Positions 28,423 through 37,998 of a stretch of DNA of 64,000 nt are shown one piece after another (the first letter of the stretch is position 1; each line of letters begins with the position of its first letter). The notes below the pieces were generated by a model. The model was not told the origin of the DNA, did not search any database, and saw only the letters and a list, made by a program, of their open reading frames with translations. The translations under genes and the position numbers were made by a program. Origin of the DNA: Polyangiaceae bacterium (GTDB lineage: Bacteria; Myxococcota_A; Polyangia; Polyangiales; Polyangiaceae); contig JABSRN010000057.1 in assembly GCA_013214025.1 (NCBI GenBank), forward strand, positions 1 through 64,000, in the 5' to 3' direction.

Positions 28423-29002
28423 AGTTTGATAAGGGGTAAAGAATCGACGCTTAAGAATACCGGTTCCGAACAAGCAGTGAAAGAACTCCGCGCGATGCTT
28501 GTCATTGCTGCCAACTGAACGCCCTCAGAGGGGAAGAAATCCGGGTTCCTCCCCCCATGGGGGTCCGGCGCCCCGACGCCCATGCTCCACAGGCACACAT
28601 CATCCCACCCGTCCACCGGTGGCTGCCCGCGCCTCGGCCCCCGGCGCCCGGCGCTGTGAACCAAAAACCCTCGATGGCAATGCTGAAGGCTGACGCAATG
28701 CACCACAGCTTCGGTCCCGGGACGCCGAAGTATGGGAGTGAAAGCGCCCCGAGAAAACGCCCCAGCGGCGCCGAAATCCGCGCATGACGGGCAGCCGGGC
28801 TGATCGATTCATGATGCGACGCGTGAGCCGGGCCGCGGTGCGGATTCGGCGGTGCGGATTCGGCGGTGCGGATTCGGCGGTGCGGATTCGGCGGTGCGGA
28901 TTCGGCGGTGCGGATTCAGCGATGTGCTTGCCGCCAATCCCCCCTTTCGAGGCATACTCCAGAGGTCCGGCGCGAGCCGCCCCAGCCCGAGAGAACAGCG
29001 AA
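28423..29002. other. Intergenic region between divergent genes
   Basis: 580 bases separate the disulfide-repeat lipoprotein (minus) from the GNAT gene (plus). It holds the six-copy 14-bp repeat and a CCCCCATGGGGG palindrome near 28550. Short open frames are present on both strands but none has a signal, motif or ribosome site; the longest ones simply read through the repeat. Promoters for both genes must lie here but none could be picked confidently. Confidence 0.6.
28837..28920. repeat. 14-bp tandem repeat, six copies
   Basis: The unit GGTGCGGATTCGGC is repeated at 28837, 28851, 28865, 28879, 28893 and 28907. The first five are identical and the last has one change (CAGC for CGGC). As 14 is not a multiple of three, the array is not maintained as protein sequence. 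It ends about 80 bases before the GNAT start. Confidence 0.97.
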
Positions 29003-29464
29003 ATGATTTCATATTCCATCAGTTACGAATCCATCACCGATGCCGACATCGCGTCCCTCGAAGAACTCTTTGCCGCCTGCTTTCGTCAGAGCGTTTCCAA
29101 AAACTTCCCTCGCTTGTTGCGAGAGAAGCATCACCTGATGGTCATGTTCGCCAAGGATGGCGACAAAGCGGTGGGCTACAAAGTGGGTTACTCCCAACAC
29201 CACCACACATTCCTCAGTTGGCTCGGCGGTGTACACCCGGAGTATCAGGGCAAAGGCATCGCCAAAGAGCTGCTTCATCGGCAGCTCAAGTGGTGCACCG
29301 AACACGAATACGTTCACGTGCTCACCGAGGTCCGTAACATTTGGCGTCCGCAGCTCATCCTCAATCTAAAAGAGGGCTTCGACGTGATCGGCACCCACCT
29401 AGATCCCGAGGACCACACGATCGTGTGCATGCGAAAAGCGTTGCGGGTTCACCCGACCCACTGA
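29003..29464 (+). CDS. GNAT-family N-acetyltransferase
   Basis: 153 residues from ATG 29003. Acetyl-CoA-binding motif A is visible as LGGVHPEYQGKGIAKELLHRQLKW, with the Q/RxxGxG/A signature QGKGIA, and the preceding strand AVGYKVGY. The C-terminal strand carries GFDVIGTHLDPEDHTIVCMRKAL. The acceptor substrate is not identifiable. The open frame extends upstream through the 14-bp repeat array, but that part is repeat-derived and not protein-like, so the internal ATG was chosen. Confidence 0.85.
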   Translation: MISYSISYESITDADIASLEELFAACFRQSVSKNFPRLLREKHHLMVMFAKDGDKAVGYKVGYSQHHHTFLSWLGGVHPEYQGKGIAKELLHRQLKWCTEHEYVHVLTEVRNIWRPQLILNLKEGFDVIGTHLDPEDHTIVCMRKALRVHPTH

Positions 29465-29489
29465 GCCATTCTGCCAAGCTCCCGGTGCC

Positions 29490-30533
29490 GTGCCAGAATC
29501 GTCCATCACGTCGCCCCCTCCGGTGCTCAATCGCGAAGTCCGAGATGCGGTCGGGGCCGTATCCGCTCGGGCCGTCGCTCGAGTCCAGACGCTCTGGAGC
29601 GGCTACGGTGCGATCTGGCGCTACGCGCTTGTGGGGGCTGCAGCTCCGACCGTCATCGTCAAACAGGTCACACCTCCCAACGAAGCCAAACACCCGCGAG
29701 GCTGGCACTCGGACTTGTCTCACAAGCGCAAGCTGCACTCCTACCGAGTCGAGCACGCCTGGTATGCCCACTTCGCCCGGACCGCCAGAGACTCACGCGT
29801 CCCCGACGCCCTCTACACTCGCGGACAGAACGGAAGCTGGACCTTCGTGCTCGAAGATCTCGACGCCGCGGGTTTCCCCGAACGTCGCTCCCGACTGACG
29901 CCCTCAGAGATGGACGCTTGCCTACGATGGCTAGCCAACTTCCACGCGTGTTTCTTCGGCTGCCCCGGCGAGGGGCTCTGGCCTACGGGCAGTTACTGGC
30001 ACCTCGAGACACGCCCGGACGAACACCGAGCGATGCGGGACACCGCCCTTCAGCGGGCAGCCACTGACATCGACGAGCGACTGGGTCGAGCACAGTTTCA
30101 GTGTCTCATTCATGGGGACGCCAAAATCGCTAACTTTTGTTTTCCCCAGCAGCGGAATAGCTCCGCGCTCTCGGTCGCCGCCGTGGACTTTCAGTACGTC
30201 GGAAAGGGCTGTGGCATGAAAGACGTGGCTTACTGGCTGAGCAGTTGTCTCGGCGAGGACCAGCTACAGACCCAGGCGCCTCAACTGCTGACTCTCTATT
30301 TTCAACACCTGAGCCAGGCACTGGAAAAACATCGGCCCGCTGTGGACGCGGCGGCCGTCGAGGGGGAATGGCGGAGTCTGTACCCGCTCGCTTGGGCCGA
30401 CTTCGTGCGCTTTCTCGATGGGTGGGCTCCCGAACACAACAAATTGCATGGCTACAGTCGTCGCATCACCAGCGAAGCCCTGCGCTACCTGGATAGCGGC
30501 CCTTCGCCCTCGGACCACCGCCGGCAGCACTAG
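29490..30533 (+). CDS. CHK/aminoglycoside-phosphotransferase-like kinase
   Basis: 347 residues starting with GTG. Kinase-fold phosphotransferase: lysine strand PTVIVKQV, linker TFVLEDLDAAGF, catalytic loop LIHGDAKIANFCF (Asp acts as base, Asn binds Mg) and metal-binding AAVDFQYVGKGCGMKDVAYWLSS in place of DFG. The DFQ form and the GxxxKDVAYWL segment are closest to the CHK/ecdysteroid-kinase-like group and uncharacterised APH relatives. The small-molecule substrate is unknown. It lies 25 bp after the GNAT gene and is probably cotranscribed. Confidence 0.82.
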   Translation: MPESSITSPPPVLNREVRDAVGAVSARAVARVQTLWSGYGAIWRYALVGAAAPTVIVKQVTPPNEAKHPRGWHSDLSHKRKLHSYRVEHAWYAHFARTARDSRVPDALYTRGQNGSWTFVLEDLDAAGFPERRSRLTPSEMDACLRWLANFHACFFGCPGEGLWPTGSYWHLETRPDEHRAMRDTALQRAATDIDERLGRAQFQCLIHGDAKIANFCFPQQRNSSALSVAAVDFQYVGKGCGMKDVAYWLSSCLGEDQLQTQAPQLLTLYFQHLSQALEKHRPAVDAAAVEGEWRSLYPLAWADFVRFLDGWAPEHNKLHGYSRRITSEALRYLDSGPSPSDHRRQH

Positions 30534-30575
30534 TAATAGTGCATTACTTTCATGAAAATTACTAATAGTAGAGGG
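30534..30575. terminator. AT-rich convergent intergenic segment with imperfect hairpins
   Basis: The gap between the convergent kinase and MaoC-type genes is unusually AT-rich and contains AGTAAT-AGTGC-ATTACT and TTTCATGAAA, with a second ATTACT further on. It may act as a bidirectional transcription end. The stems are short. Confidence 0.35.
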
Positions 30576-31515
30576 TCGTTTGATTACCGACTCGCAGCAA
30601 GTCTCCGTGCTGATTCGTCCAGCGACGCTCGTTGACGAAGAAAAGCATCGTACCCATCCGGCCTTCCTTTTCGTAAACATCGGCAAGTCGACTCGTTTCA
30701 CTCACCACGTCTCCGGGTCGCAGCGGAGCAAAGTATCGGTTCCGCTGTCCGCCGTTCAGCACTCGGTAACCCGGTTCATTGCGCATCCCGCGCAACCACG
30801 GATCCCCGAGTCGGTAGTTCGTCATCCAGGCAAACGGATTGAACTCTCGAGGAGCCACCAGCCCTCCCCAGGGACACTGCGCAGCTGGCTCCTCGTCGTA
30901 GAAATTGGGCGGCGGTGGCTCCGGGTAGTAGCAGGCTATCGCCCATCGCCGAATGTCGTTAGCGCCCACAGCCAGCGAGTGCTGGGAGGCCGTCGTCTCG
31001 CCAACGCGGTCCAAACACCGCTGCTCGAGGTAGCGCCCCAGCTTGCCTTGGCCAGTCGTCGCCCTGGGCTCGGGTGATGGCATTACCCGGGGCGAACCGT
31101 CGAATAGTTGGACGGTGGCTTTGCCCGGCGCCGTATTCTTGCCGTCCTGATTTTTCACCCCCAGGGTCAAGTGCACCAGCTGGTGTCCATCCCTGAGCTC
31201 CTTGCCGCTCACGACCGCGGTCGCCGACAACTGATCCCCCTTGAAGTTGAGCCCGCGAAACTCGACCTCAAAATCGACGATGTCACCCCGGCTTCCCAGC
31301 CAGCTGCGCAGCGTGTTGTGCATATAGGAGATGCGCAAATTTCCCATCCCGAACACGTCCTTTTGCCCCGCCGCACGCGCAGCATCGCCATCCATATGGA
31401 TGGGAACGAATTCGTCGTTGACCGCCGCGTAGCGATTCCAGTTCGCCAGATCTGTGGTCCGCCGGAACTCTGGCAATACATCGCCTACGGAGATTTCCGA
31501 ATACTCAGCGTTCAT
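30562..31515 (-). CDS. MaoC-like (hot-dog fold) protein
   Basis: 317 residues from ATG 31515; the frame extends to 31545. The N-terminal half carries a MaoC/hydratase-type hot-dog: ISVGDVLPEFRRTTDLANWNRYAAVNDEFVPIHMDGDAARAAG in two stretches, with Asn/Asp and His at the positions of the hydratase dyad, then GMGNLRISYMHNTLRSWLG. The second half (WITNYRLGDPWLRG-like, FAPLRPGDVVSETSRLADVYEKEGRMGTMLFF split) looks like a second hot-dog, suggesting a double-hot-dog enoyl-CoA hydratase-type protein acting on a CoA thioester. The substrate is unknown. It is divergent from an amidohydrolase remnant. Confidence 0.75.
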   Translation of the reverse strand: MNAEYSEISVGDVLPEFRRTTDLANWNRYAAVNDEFVPIHMDGDAARAAGQKDVFGMGNLRISYMHNTLRSWLGSRGDIVDFEVEFRGLNFKGDQLSATAVVSGKELRDGHQLVHLTLGVKNQDGKNTAPGKATVQLFDGSPRVMPSPEPRATTGQGKLGRYLEQRCLDRVGETTASQHSLAVGANDIRRWAIACYYPEPPPPNFYDEEPAAQCPWGGLVAPREFNPFAWMTNYRLGDPWLRGMRNEPGYRVLNGGQRNRYFAPLRPGDVVSETSRLADVYEKEGRMGTMLFFVNERRWTNQHGDLLRVGNQTTLYY

Positions 31516-31682
31516 CGATCTCGATTCCCTCGCTCGAACAGCCAACTGTCCGCACTCATGACGTGATGCATGCCATTTTGCTTACCAGCCGTTGAGCATT
31601 ATTTGAGTTTCCTGATCCGGCGTACTGGAGAGGAGCGATTAACCGGGGGCCCCAAGCCGCCCCACATTTCCCCCCGGCACCG

Positions 31683-32300
31683 ATGAGCAAGCAGGGTCTC
31701 CGAGTTTTTGATAGCGACATGCATGTGATGGAACCTGCCTATCTGTGGCCGCAGTACAGCGAACCCGCCTACAAACACCTAGCGCCTGTGGGCCTCATGG
31801 AGAGGCCACGGGTAACCGCGGACTCGGCGAACGCCGGCCGTGGCATCACCCCGACTACGACCCCCTCTGGGCAGGGCTCGCGAAACTCGGCGTGACCGTA
31901 TGTTTCCACGATGCCGGGCGCACTCACCTGACTCCCGATTACTCCCTCGTCATTCTTGATAAAATCATGCTCTGGCATACTTTCAATCAGCCCATCGGGA
32001 TCATGAGCGTCCTGGCCACCATGATAGCCGGCGGCGTGATAGACCGCTTTCCGAAGTTGCGCTTTGGCCTACTCGAGGGCAACTGTTCCTGGGCCCCTTG
32101 GTTGACTCATCGTCTGGACGAACACTGGGAGTGGATAGGCCGCCTCGAAGCACCGGATTTGACTCAAGCGCCGTCAGAGTACTTCAAGAGCAATTGCTTT
32201 TTGTCCTTAGAAAGCAACTAAGTCACGAGTATTTACCGGCTTTACAACATCGACCCGGACGGGCCAGTGATGGGCAAGCGCTAGCCAACGCTTTCTGCGG
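31683..32300 (+). pseudogene. Amidohydrolase 2-family gene, deleted and frameshifted
   Basis: The first 35 or so codons read MSKQGLRVFDSDMHVMEPAYLWPQY, the metal-binding DxH start and substrate loop of amidohydrolase-2 / ACMS decarboxylase-like enzymes. A change of reading frame near 31800-31850 then leads to DYDPLWAGLAKLGVTVCFHDAG, HTFNQPIGIMSVLATMIAGGVIDRFPKLRFGLLEGNCSWAPWLTHRLD (two stretches) and CFLSLESN-stop at 32221. About 130-170 residues normally found between these blocks are missing, and the C-terminal metal-ligand Asp segment (STDYPH) is absent. Inactive by any reading. Confidence 0.8.
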
Positions 32301-32348
32301 ACGCACCGGCTCCCCCACGCCCCAGCAGCCGGAATCGCCGAGGCGCGG

Positions 32349-35300
32349 CTACTGCGGTGTGCCGAGACTGATGGTGACCCGCAGGCGCTCGCGAATGGTC
32401 AGATACTGGTGACTGACCGAGTAGCGCAGCAGCTCTTGGCGACGTTCGGTTGGACTCAGCGAGTTCGCGTCATCTCCGGCCTCGCGAATGACGGCCAGGG
32501 CCGATTGTAAATCGCCGCACACCAACAGGCCGGCACGGTCCGCGGTGAGATCGATTCCGTTCACCCAACGATCGAGATCGATCATGGCCCCACGCTTGAG
32601 CAGCACGTTTACCGGTCGAGCCAGCTGATCTCGGTCTTGGGCGGAGAGATGAGTCCGCAGGGCTTCAAGAGCTTCGACTATGGGGCCTTCTAGCCCCGGC
32701 GGTACGGGCAACGTCGGAGCGATGAACTTCGTCGCCGCCAAGACCCACGCCTTACGAGCGTCGGTCGACGCCAATAGGTAGCGGGAGAATGAGCCCCCGT
32801 TGAGGTAGCTCAGATGCGAACCAGCAACGAAGGAGGCTCGAAAGCTAAGGGTACCGGGGGAAAGCCCGGCCGCCCCCAATACGATGGCCGGAGGGCGACC
32901 CTTAATAAGACTGAGCCCGCCTGGGCTGTCGGGGTTCCGAAACATTCGTGGCAAGTTCATGCCGAGCGTGGCCGCCCCGAGCGTGAGCGCTTTCACAAGA
33001 ACTCCATCATGCTCCGTCTGAATTTCGCGTTCGTCCGTATGCCCCAGCTTTCGGAGGCTCTTGCTGTGCGACGCCAGCAGAGCCGGAAGTGTGAGGGCGA
33101 AAATTTCCGAGACCTGGGGATCTGCATCCGGGTGAGTGATGAGCTCTGACCAATCCTGACGGGGCAGCCGTGCCGTAGTCTGGGTCGACGAAAGCTCCCG
33201 ATGGCGCTTGAAGAACAGCTCCTCTTCAGGATCCGCACGACCGATCACGGTCAAGGCTTGGCATACACACCAGGTAGCGTCCGCATGATCGACCTGAGCA
33301 TAAATCCGACGCAGGTCGCGGTAGGCCTCGGGTCGATACGGGTCGTCCGCTAGCACGGCTTCCTGAGCAGATACTGCCTGGGACAAGTACCGAACCGGAT
33401 CGGAAGCGTACAATTCCGCCAACAGGGCGCGCCGTGTATCATCGCTAGGATCGAGCGCGAGGGCCTGTTCGTTTACGTCGATGGCGCGGTCAACGCGAAG
33501 GTTGCTCACCATCAAGTCGCCGAGATCGTCCAAACATTGAAGCGCCCGCGCGGAGTCTCCACGCTCCAGCGCGAGCTCCGCCTGACTCTCGTATAGTTGT
33601 TCCAGAGCGTCGTCGTCTCCGAGTTCCTTGTGCAATTTGACCGCTTCCCGCAGAGCCTTCTCGAGCGTCGGATCCGCCGCCAAGGACATGTTGAGCAATT
33701 CCATTGCCCGTTGCTTGTCCCCCAGCTCCCGACTCGCCAGTTGGGATGCCACGTGCAGATAGCTGGCCTGCTGACGATGATCGTCTACCACGTCGACCAG
33801 CTCCAGAATTACTGCCAGCAGCTCCTTCCAGTCTTTGCTCTGGCCATAGAGTTCCATCAACCGGACTAGGACCTCTCGTTCTCCGGGGCGCTCCGCCAAT
33901 GCAGACAGGTAATATTTTGTGGCGGTGCTCAACTGGGACACGCCGGCACTCAGTTCGGCCATTTCAATCCACAAATCGAACTTCTTTTCTGGCGCCAAGC
34001 GCCCCAGCAGGCGCTCCACTACCGGCTCAAGTTCCTCCGGGCGGTTCCGTGCGGCATAGAGACGCGCCAAACTCAATAGCGGCTCAACAGACTCGGGATT
34101 CATATCCGCGGCTTCTCGCAACGATGGCGTTGCCAGGGCCAGCTTGCCCGCTCGACGGGTAGCCTCGCCAAGGATGTACAATGCCTGGGCCTTTTGGGGC
34201 CGAGACATCTTGCCGGCAAAACGCGAGATGAAGCTCCGAGTGACGGACATGATGCGCTCAGGAACGGAACGCTCAAAGGTCAGAAGAACCGTCTGATATT
34301 GTGACTCGATGTTGTCAGCCGATAGCTCGATGAGCTCATCCAACACACGTTCGCTCGCCTCCGCGTTGCCGGAAGCCGCCAGAGCTTCCGCTTGTCGCGC
34401 CAACACCTGCAGCAGCTCCTCTTCGCCCAAGGCTTCGCGGTGTTGGAGAACATTGTTGAAGTGCTCGGCGGCCTCTTTGAAGTTTTCCTTCTCGAAGCTC
34501 AGATCGGCGACTAATCGGTGCGCTCGGGGGTTCCCCTCATCCAAATTCAGAGCACGCCTCGCGCTTCGAATCGCCTGTTCGGGATCCTTCAGATCCATCA
34601 CCCAAATCTCGGCTATCTGGGTCCACAAGATCGCGGAAGCGCGGCCGCCGCTCTCACACTCAAGCGCTTGCTCGTAGATGCGAACCGCTGCAGCGGGCTC
34701 GCCGGAAGCTCGTTCCGCCGCGGCAAAGGCCTCCAGGGTGCTGACCTCGCCCGGACGCTTCTCAAGTGCCAACTTATACCGTTTAACGGCTTGCCCCCAA
34801 TTGCCCTGCTCCTCCAGCAAAGCCGCTGCTCGCAAATGATGAGATGCCGCCGTCTGAGGGTCGTCCGCCTGTACCGCGAGTTTATCAATGGCGTCCAGCG
34901 CCGCCTCAGCATCTCCCGTTGCCTGGGTCAGCTCTGCGATGAAATTTAGCGTTTGGGCGTGATCAGGTACGAGCTTCGCTATCGCCGCCGCGACTTCGAG
35001 CGCCGCCTCGGGATATTGCAAATCATCGCGGTAGAGCTCCGCCAAGGAGAACAACAACGCCACTCGCGGTTCTGTGCCCTCCGCCCGATCGGCCCGCAAT
35101 TGTCGAATGCGCGCCAACTTCTGTGGCTGCGCTAGTTCCTTGTAGTGACCGTCCAACTCTGTGAGCGCTTCGTCGTTGGCGGGATCAATTTCCAGCACTC
35201 GCTCCCAAGTTTCGCTGGCCAGTTCGCGATTCAAGAACTCCTTGGAATGAATCCAAGCAATCCGACCCAGCACGGCCACGGTTTGCTGAGGAGTTACGGA

Positions 35301-37613
35301 TAACACCAATTGGCGTTCTAGATTGACCAGGAGATCCACGTGGAGCGCTTCGGACATGTACAGGCCTTCGAGACCCCGCAACGCGTCCAGATGGTTCGGT
35401 ACATCCATGAGCAATCCGGCGTAGCGGTTCATGGCGGCTTCCGCGTCCAAATGTTGTTCTTCGTACTCCGCCAGCCTTAGGAACAGCGCGACTCGTTTCT
35501 CGCCCTTGAGGCCCAAAAGATGTCGCTCCATCAAGTCGATCACGCCCGCGTAGTCTCGTCGCCCTTCTAACAAGCTGCGCAAGCCTTCGTAGGCGGGAAA
35601 ATGACCGGGGTCCTCGCGTAGCACCCGCTCGTAGAGGTCGACGGCGATCTGCTCTTCGCCGAGCCGACTGGCACTGAGCCGGGCGGCTTCCGCCCGAAGA
35701 TCGCGAGCGTCGCTCGGGTACACCGAGTACTTCGCGCGGGACATCAGCGTGCTGCAAAGATCCCGCCACTGACCGGCCTCCCGATAGATGCCCGCTAGCA
35801 TCGCTAAGGCGTTGTCATTGCCGGCTTCCTCAAAGAGCACCGACTGAAAACACTGGACGGCCAAATCAGGCCGGTGAACTCGTTCTAGATAGATCGATCC
35901 CATCTGAGCGAGCAGTGCGTTCTTGCGCTCCGTGCTTTGCTCTCCCTCCAGTGCGGTCACGCAGTATCCCAGCACCTCCGCCCAGGTTTCATCGTGCCGG
36001 CCGGCAACACGACTGATCTCTTGCAAGTGCGCAGGCTCAAGCGGGTCCTCGCAAAGCGCGGACGCGAACGCGATCAGCGCCTGCGTGTCATCCTCTAGTT
36101 CGTCCCGGAGAAGCACGCCCAGACGCGCAAAGGCTCGGCCCCGCTCCTCGGAGCGTGTCGCTTCTTGACCTCGCTCGACCAACATTTCGATGGCTCGGGT
36201 ATGATCCCCGAGGCTCCGACAACTCCGGATAAGGGCCGCTTGCACGGCTTCGTCGCTCGGTTCGAGCAACATCAGTTTCTCGAAGCACTGGCGCGCGTCG
36301 TCATGACGCTCCGCCCGTTCAAATAGGCTCGCTGCATGCATTAGCAGCCGAGACTGGTCTGCTTGCCCGCCGTCGTTGCCGTCCAACTCTCCCGCAGCGC
36401 GGGAAAAGGCGGCAGCGACTCGCCCCGGATCTGCGCCTTGATCGATACCCGATTCCAACACGCCGGCTGCAACCGGATCTTCCGGATTGCGCATGAGAGC
36501 CGCCACGCGGTTTTCAAATTCCGAATCAGGGAAGATACTTCCCCTCCGTACAGACATCGACACCAGGCTCTCCATCACGTCCAACAGAGCGTCGCCGTCC
36601 GCAGGTCGACCCGCTGGCTCCTTATCGAGCATCTCCAGAACAAATTCGTCCAAGTCTGCGTCGATGGGGGCCCCTCTGGCCGCAAAGCTCAAGGGCTCAG
36701 GATCTGTCGCCGCATGCTCCACCCAACTGGGGCGCTGGGCATCCGACTTGAACATCGGACGCCCGGACACCAGCTCGTAGAGCAAGGTCCCGAAAGCGTA
36801 AACGTCGCTCCGCGATGTGGGCAACTGGCCATGCAGCTGCTCTGGCGCCCCCACGGAGCCCCGCCCTGAGCCCAAGGCCGCTGTAGTCAGAAAATGGGAA
36901 CCGGCGCCCACCACTTTCAGCTCTCCCTCTGGCGAATACCAAAGCATCTCGGCCGACAAGGCGCCGTGGCACAATTTTGCCTCGTGCAAGGCGCACAAAA
37001 CCTCCAGCAGGGGCTCCAGCGTCTTCCAGGAATCTCGCAAGCGCAGCGGCGAAGTGTCAGAAATCTCTTGGGTGCCGTTCTCGCCGGCGAAGGCTTCGTA
37101 GGCGACCACCGCGTGGTCTCCGAACCAACCAACGGCACTCAAGGTCGGCAGGTGTTTGTGACTCACTCGCCCCACCGCCCGCACCGTCGCGAAATAGCGT
37201 TCCACACCCGACCGCCGCGCACTCACGTCCGAGCGTAGAACCTGCAGCGAGACAGCCTCTCCGTCCCTCTCGGCTTCGAACCAAGTGCTCCAGGCATCCA
37301 CCCCACGCCGTCGCCCCAGTTCATAGGGGCCGAGTTCCGCTCCGGACCGGAGCTCGGCGGTCACGAATCCACTGACTCGTACCGCCTGTAAGGGCTCCCG
37401 CAGCGCGGGCCTCGCCGCCACGGCGATATCGCAGAGTGCCTCAATGGATTGGGTCGATACGCAGTGCTCAACCAGCGCGCTAACGAGAGAGGCCTTGGCA
37501 TCCCCCGCCGGAAGGTCGGAGGCGTCCACGCCCAGCCCGTCTTGAGCTAGCTTCTCCAGCTCCGAGAGTGAAAATTGGCGTTCCAGTTCCGCTGTCAGCA
37601 AGGCGATCGGCAT
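32349..37613 (-). CDS. Giant pseudokinase-TPR protein with N-terminal helical domain
   Basis: 1754 residues, no signal peptide. Residues 1-70 form a compact helical module (LERQFSLSELEKLAQDGLGVDASDLP, then LVSALVEHC) that resembles small death-like effector-associated domains; this is an inference. Residues about 75-350 have the outline of a Ser/Thr kinase (GPYELGRRRGVDAWSTWFEA, then DVYAFGTLLYELVSGRPMF) but lack the VAIK lysine (VSLQVL), the catalytic Asp (HGALSAEMLW, near residue 215) and DFG (VVGAGSH), so it is a pseudokinase. From residue 370 to about 1500 there are some 25-30 helical pairs of TPR type. The last 250 residues are a separate domain. It is divergent from a VWA lipoprotein. 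Confidence 0.85.
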   Translation of the reverse strand: MPIALLTAELERQFSLSELEKLAQDGLGVDASDLPAGDAKASLVSALVEHCVSTQSIEALCDIAVAARPALREPLQAVRVSGFVTAELRSGAELGPYELGRRRGVDAWSTWFEAERDGEAVSLQVLRSDVSARRSGVERYFATVRAVGRVSHKHLPTLSAVGWFGDHAVVAYEAFAGENGTQEISDTSPLRLRDSWKTLEPLLEVLCALHEAKLCHGALSAEMLWYSPEGELKVVGAGSHFLTTAALGSGRGSVGAPEQLHGQLPTSRSDVYAFGTLLYELVSGRPMFKSDAQRPSWVEHAATDPEPLSFAARGAPIDADLDEFVLEMLDKEPAGRPADGDALLDVMESLVSMSVRRGSIFPDSEFENRVAALMRNPEDPVAAGVLESGIDQGADPGRVAAAFSRAAGELDGNDGGQADQSRLLMHAASLFERAERHDDARQCFEKLMLLEPSDEAVQAALIRSCRSLGDHTRAIEMLVERGQEATRSEERGRAFARLGVLLRDELEDDTQALIAFASALCEDPLEPAHLQEISRVAGRHDETWAEVLGYCVTALEGEQSTERKNALLAQMGSIYLERVHRPDLAVQCFQSVLFEEAGNDNALAMLAGIYREAGQWRDLCSTLMSRAKYSVYPSDARDLRAEAARLSASRLGEEQIAVDLYERVLREDPGHFPAYEGLRSLLEGRRDYAGVIDLMERHLLGLKGEKRVALFLRLAEYEEQHLDAEAAMNRYAGLLMDVPNHLDALRGLEGLYMSEALHVDLLVNLERQLVLSVTPQQTVAVLGRIAWIHSKEFLNRELASETWERVLEIDPANDEALTELDGHYKELAQPQKLARIRQLRADRAEGTEPRVALLFSLAELYRDDLQYPEAALEVAAAIAKLVPDHAQTLNFIAELTQATGDAEAALDAIDKLAVQADDPQTAASHHLRAAALLEEQGNWGQAVKRYKLALEKRPGEVSTLEAFAAAERASGEPAAAVRIYEQALECESGGRASAILWTQIAEIWVMDLKDPEQAIRSARRALNLDEGNPRAHRLVADLSFEKENFKEAAEHFNNVLQHREALGEEELLQVLARQAEALAASGNAEASERVLDELIELSADNIESQYQTVLLTFERSVPERIMSVTRSFISRFAGKMSRPQKAQALYILGEATRRAGKLALATPSLREAADMNPESVEPLLSLARLYAARNRPEELEPVVERLLGRLAPEKKFDLWIEMAELSAGVSQLSTATKYYLSALAERPGEREVLVRLMELYGQSKDWKELLAVILELVDVVDDHRQQASYLHVASQLASRELGDKQRAMELLNMSLAADPTLEKALREAVKLHKELGDDDALEQLYESQAELALERGDSARALQCLDDLGDLMVSNLRVDRAIDVNEQALALDPSDDTRRALLAELYASDPVRYLSQAVSAQEAVLADDPYRPEAYRDLRRIYAQVDHADATWCVCQALTVIGRADPEEELFFKRHRELSSTQTTARLPRQDWSELITHPDADPQVSEIFALTLPALLASHSKSLRKLGHTDEREIQTEHDGVLVKALTLGAATLGMNLPRMFRNPDSPGGLSLIKGRPPAIVLGAAGLSPGTLSFRASFVAGSHLSYLNGGSFSRYLLASTDARKAWVLAATKFIAPTLPVPPGLEGPIVEALEALRTHLSAQDRDQLARPVNVLLKRGAMIDLDRWVNGIDLTADRAGLLVCGDLQSALAVIREAGDDANSLSPTERRQELLRYSVSHQYLTIRERLRVTISLGTPQ

Positions 37614-37998
37614 CTACACTCCCCGGCCCCGCCGCGGACTCCGCGCGGGCACATACTGTTTGCTAGCCCATCCAGCAGCCCCCATCAACGGCTCCAACAA
37701 CCCAGCTAGCTCCCAGCTCCGCTGAATTTCTCGGCCGACGGCAATCGATTTCGGGGAAGGCTGGAATCGGCAGAACACGCGCAGAGCAACGCGATTCCGG
37801 CCAGCGCCCGGGTCGCCTGACAGCCGCGTTTCCGGGGTCCCCAAAGCACATCGGGGGGCGGGCTAACGGGCCGCAGAGCACTTCGCAGGGAGAGAGTGGC
37901 TTCCCGCAGGCGTCTCAACCCTCGCTCCAGCAGCCGCGTGCGAGTTCCGGCCCAGAGCGGTCCCGACGCCGGAGCTGGCGGTCGGCTATACTGAGGCT
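37614..37998. other. Intergenic region between divergent genes
   Basis: 385 bases between the giant pseudokinase-TPR gene (minus) and the VWA lipoprotein gene (plus). It contains a few Arg/Pro-rich open frames typical of GC-rich noncoding DNA. No motif, repeat or hairpin of note was seen. Promoters for both genes should lie here. Confidence 0.6.

Noticed and set aside
28837-28920. Possible CRISPR array
   Set aside because: The 14-bp units are contiguous with no spacers and no cas gene is present.
31388-31403. 16-bp palindrome CCATCCATATGGATGG in the MaoC-type gene
   Set aside because: Chance palindromes of this size are expected about once in the window; it encodes conserved-looking sequence and has no regulatory position.
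37614-37998. Minus-strand open frames upstream of the giant gene
   Set aside because: Arg/Pro-rich composition without motif, signal or ribosome site; treated as noncoding.
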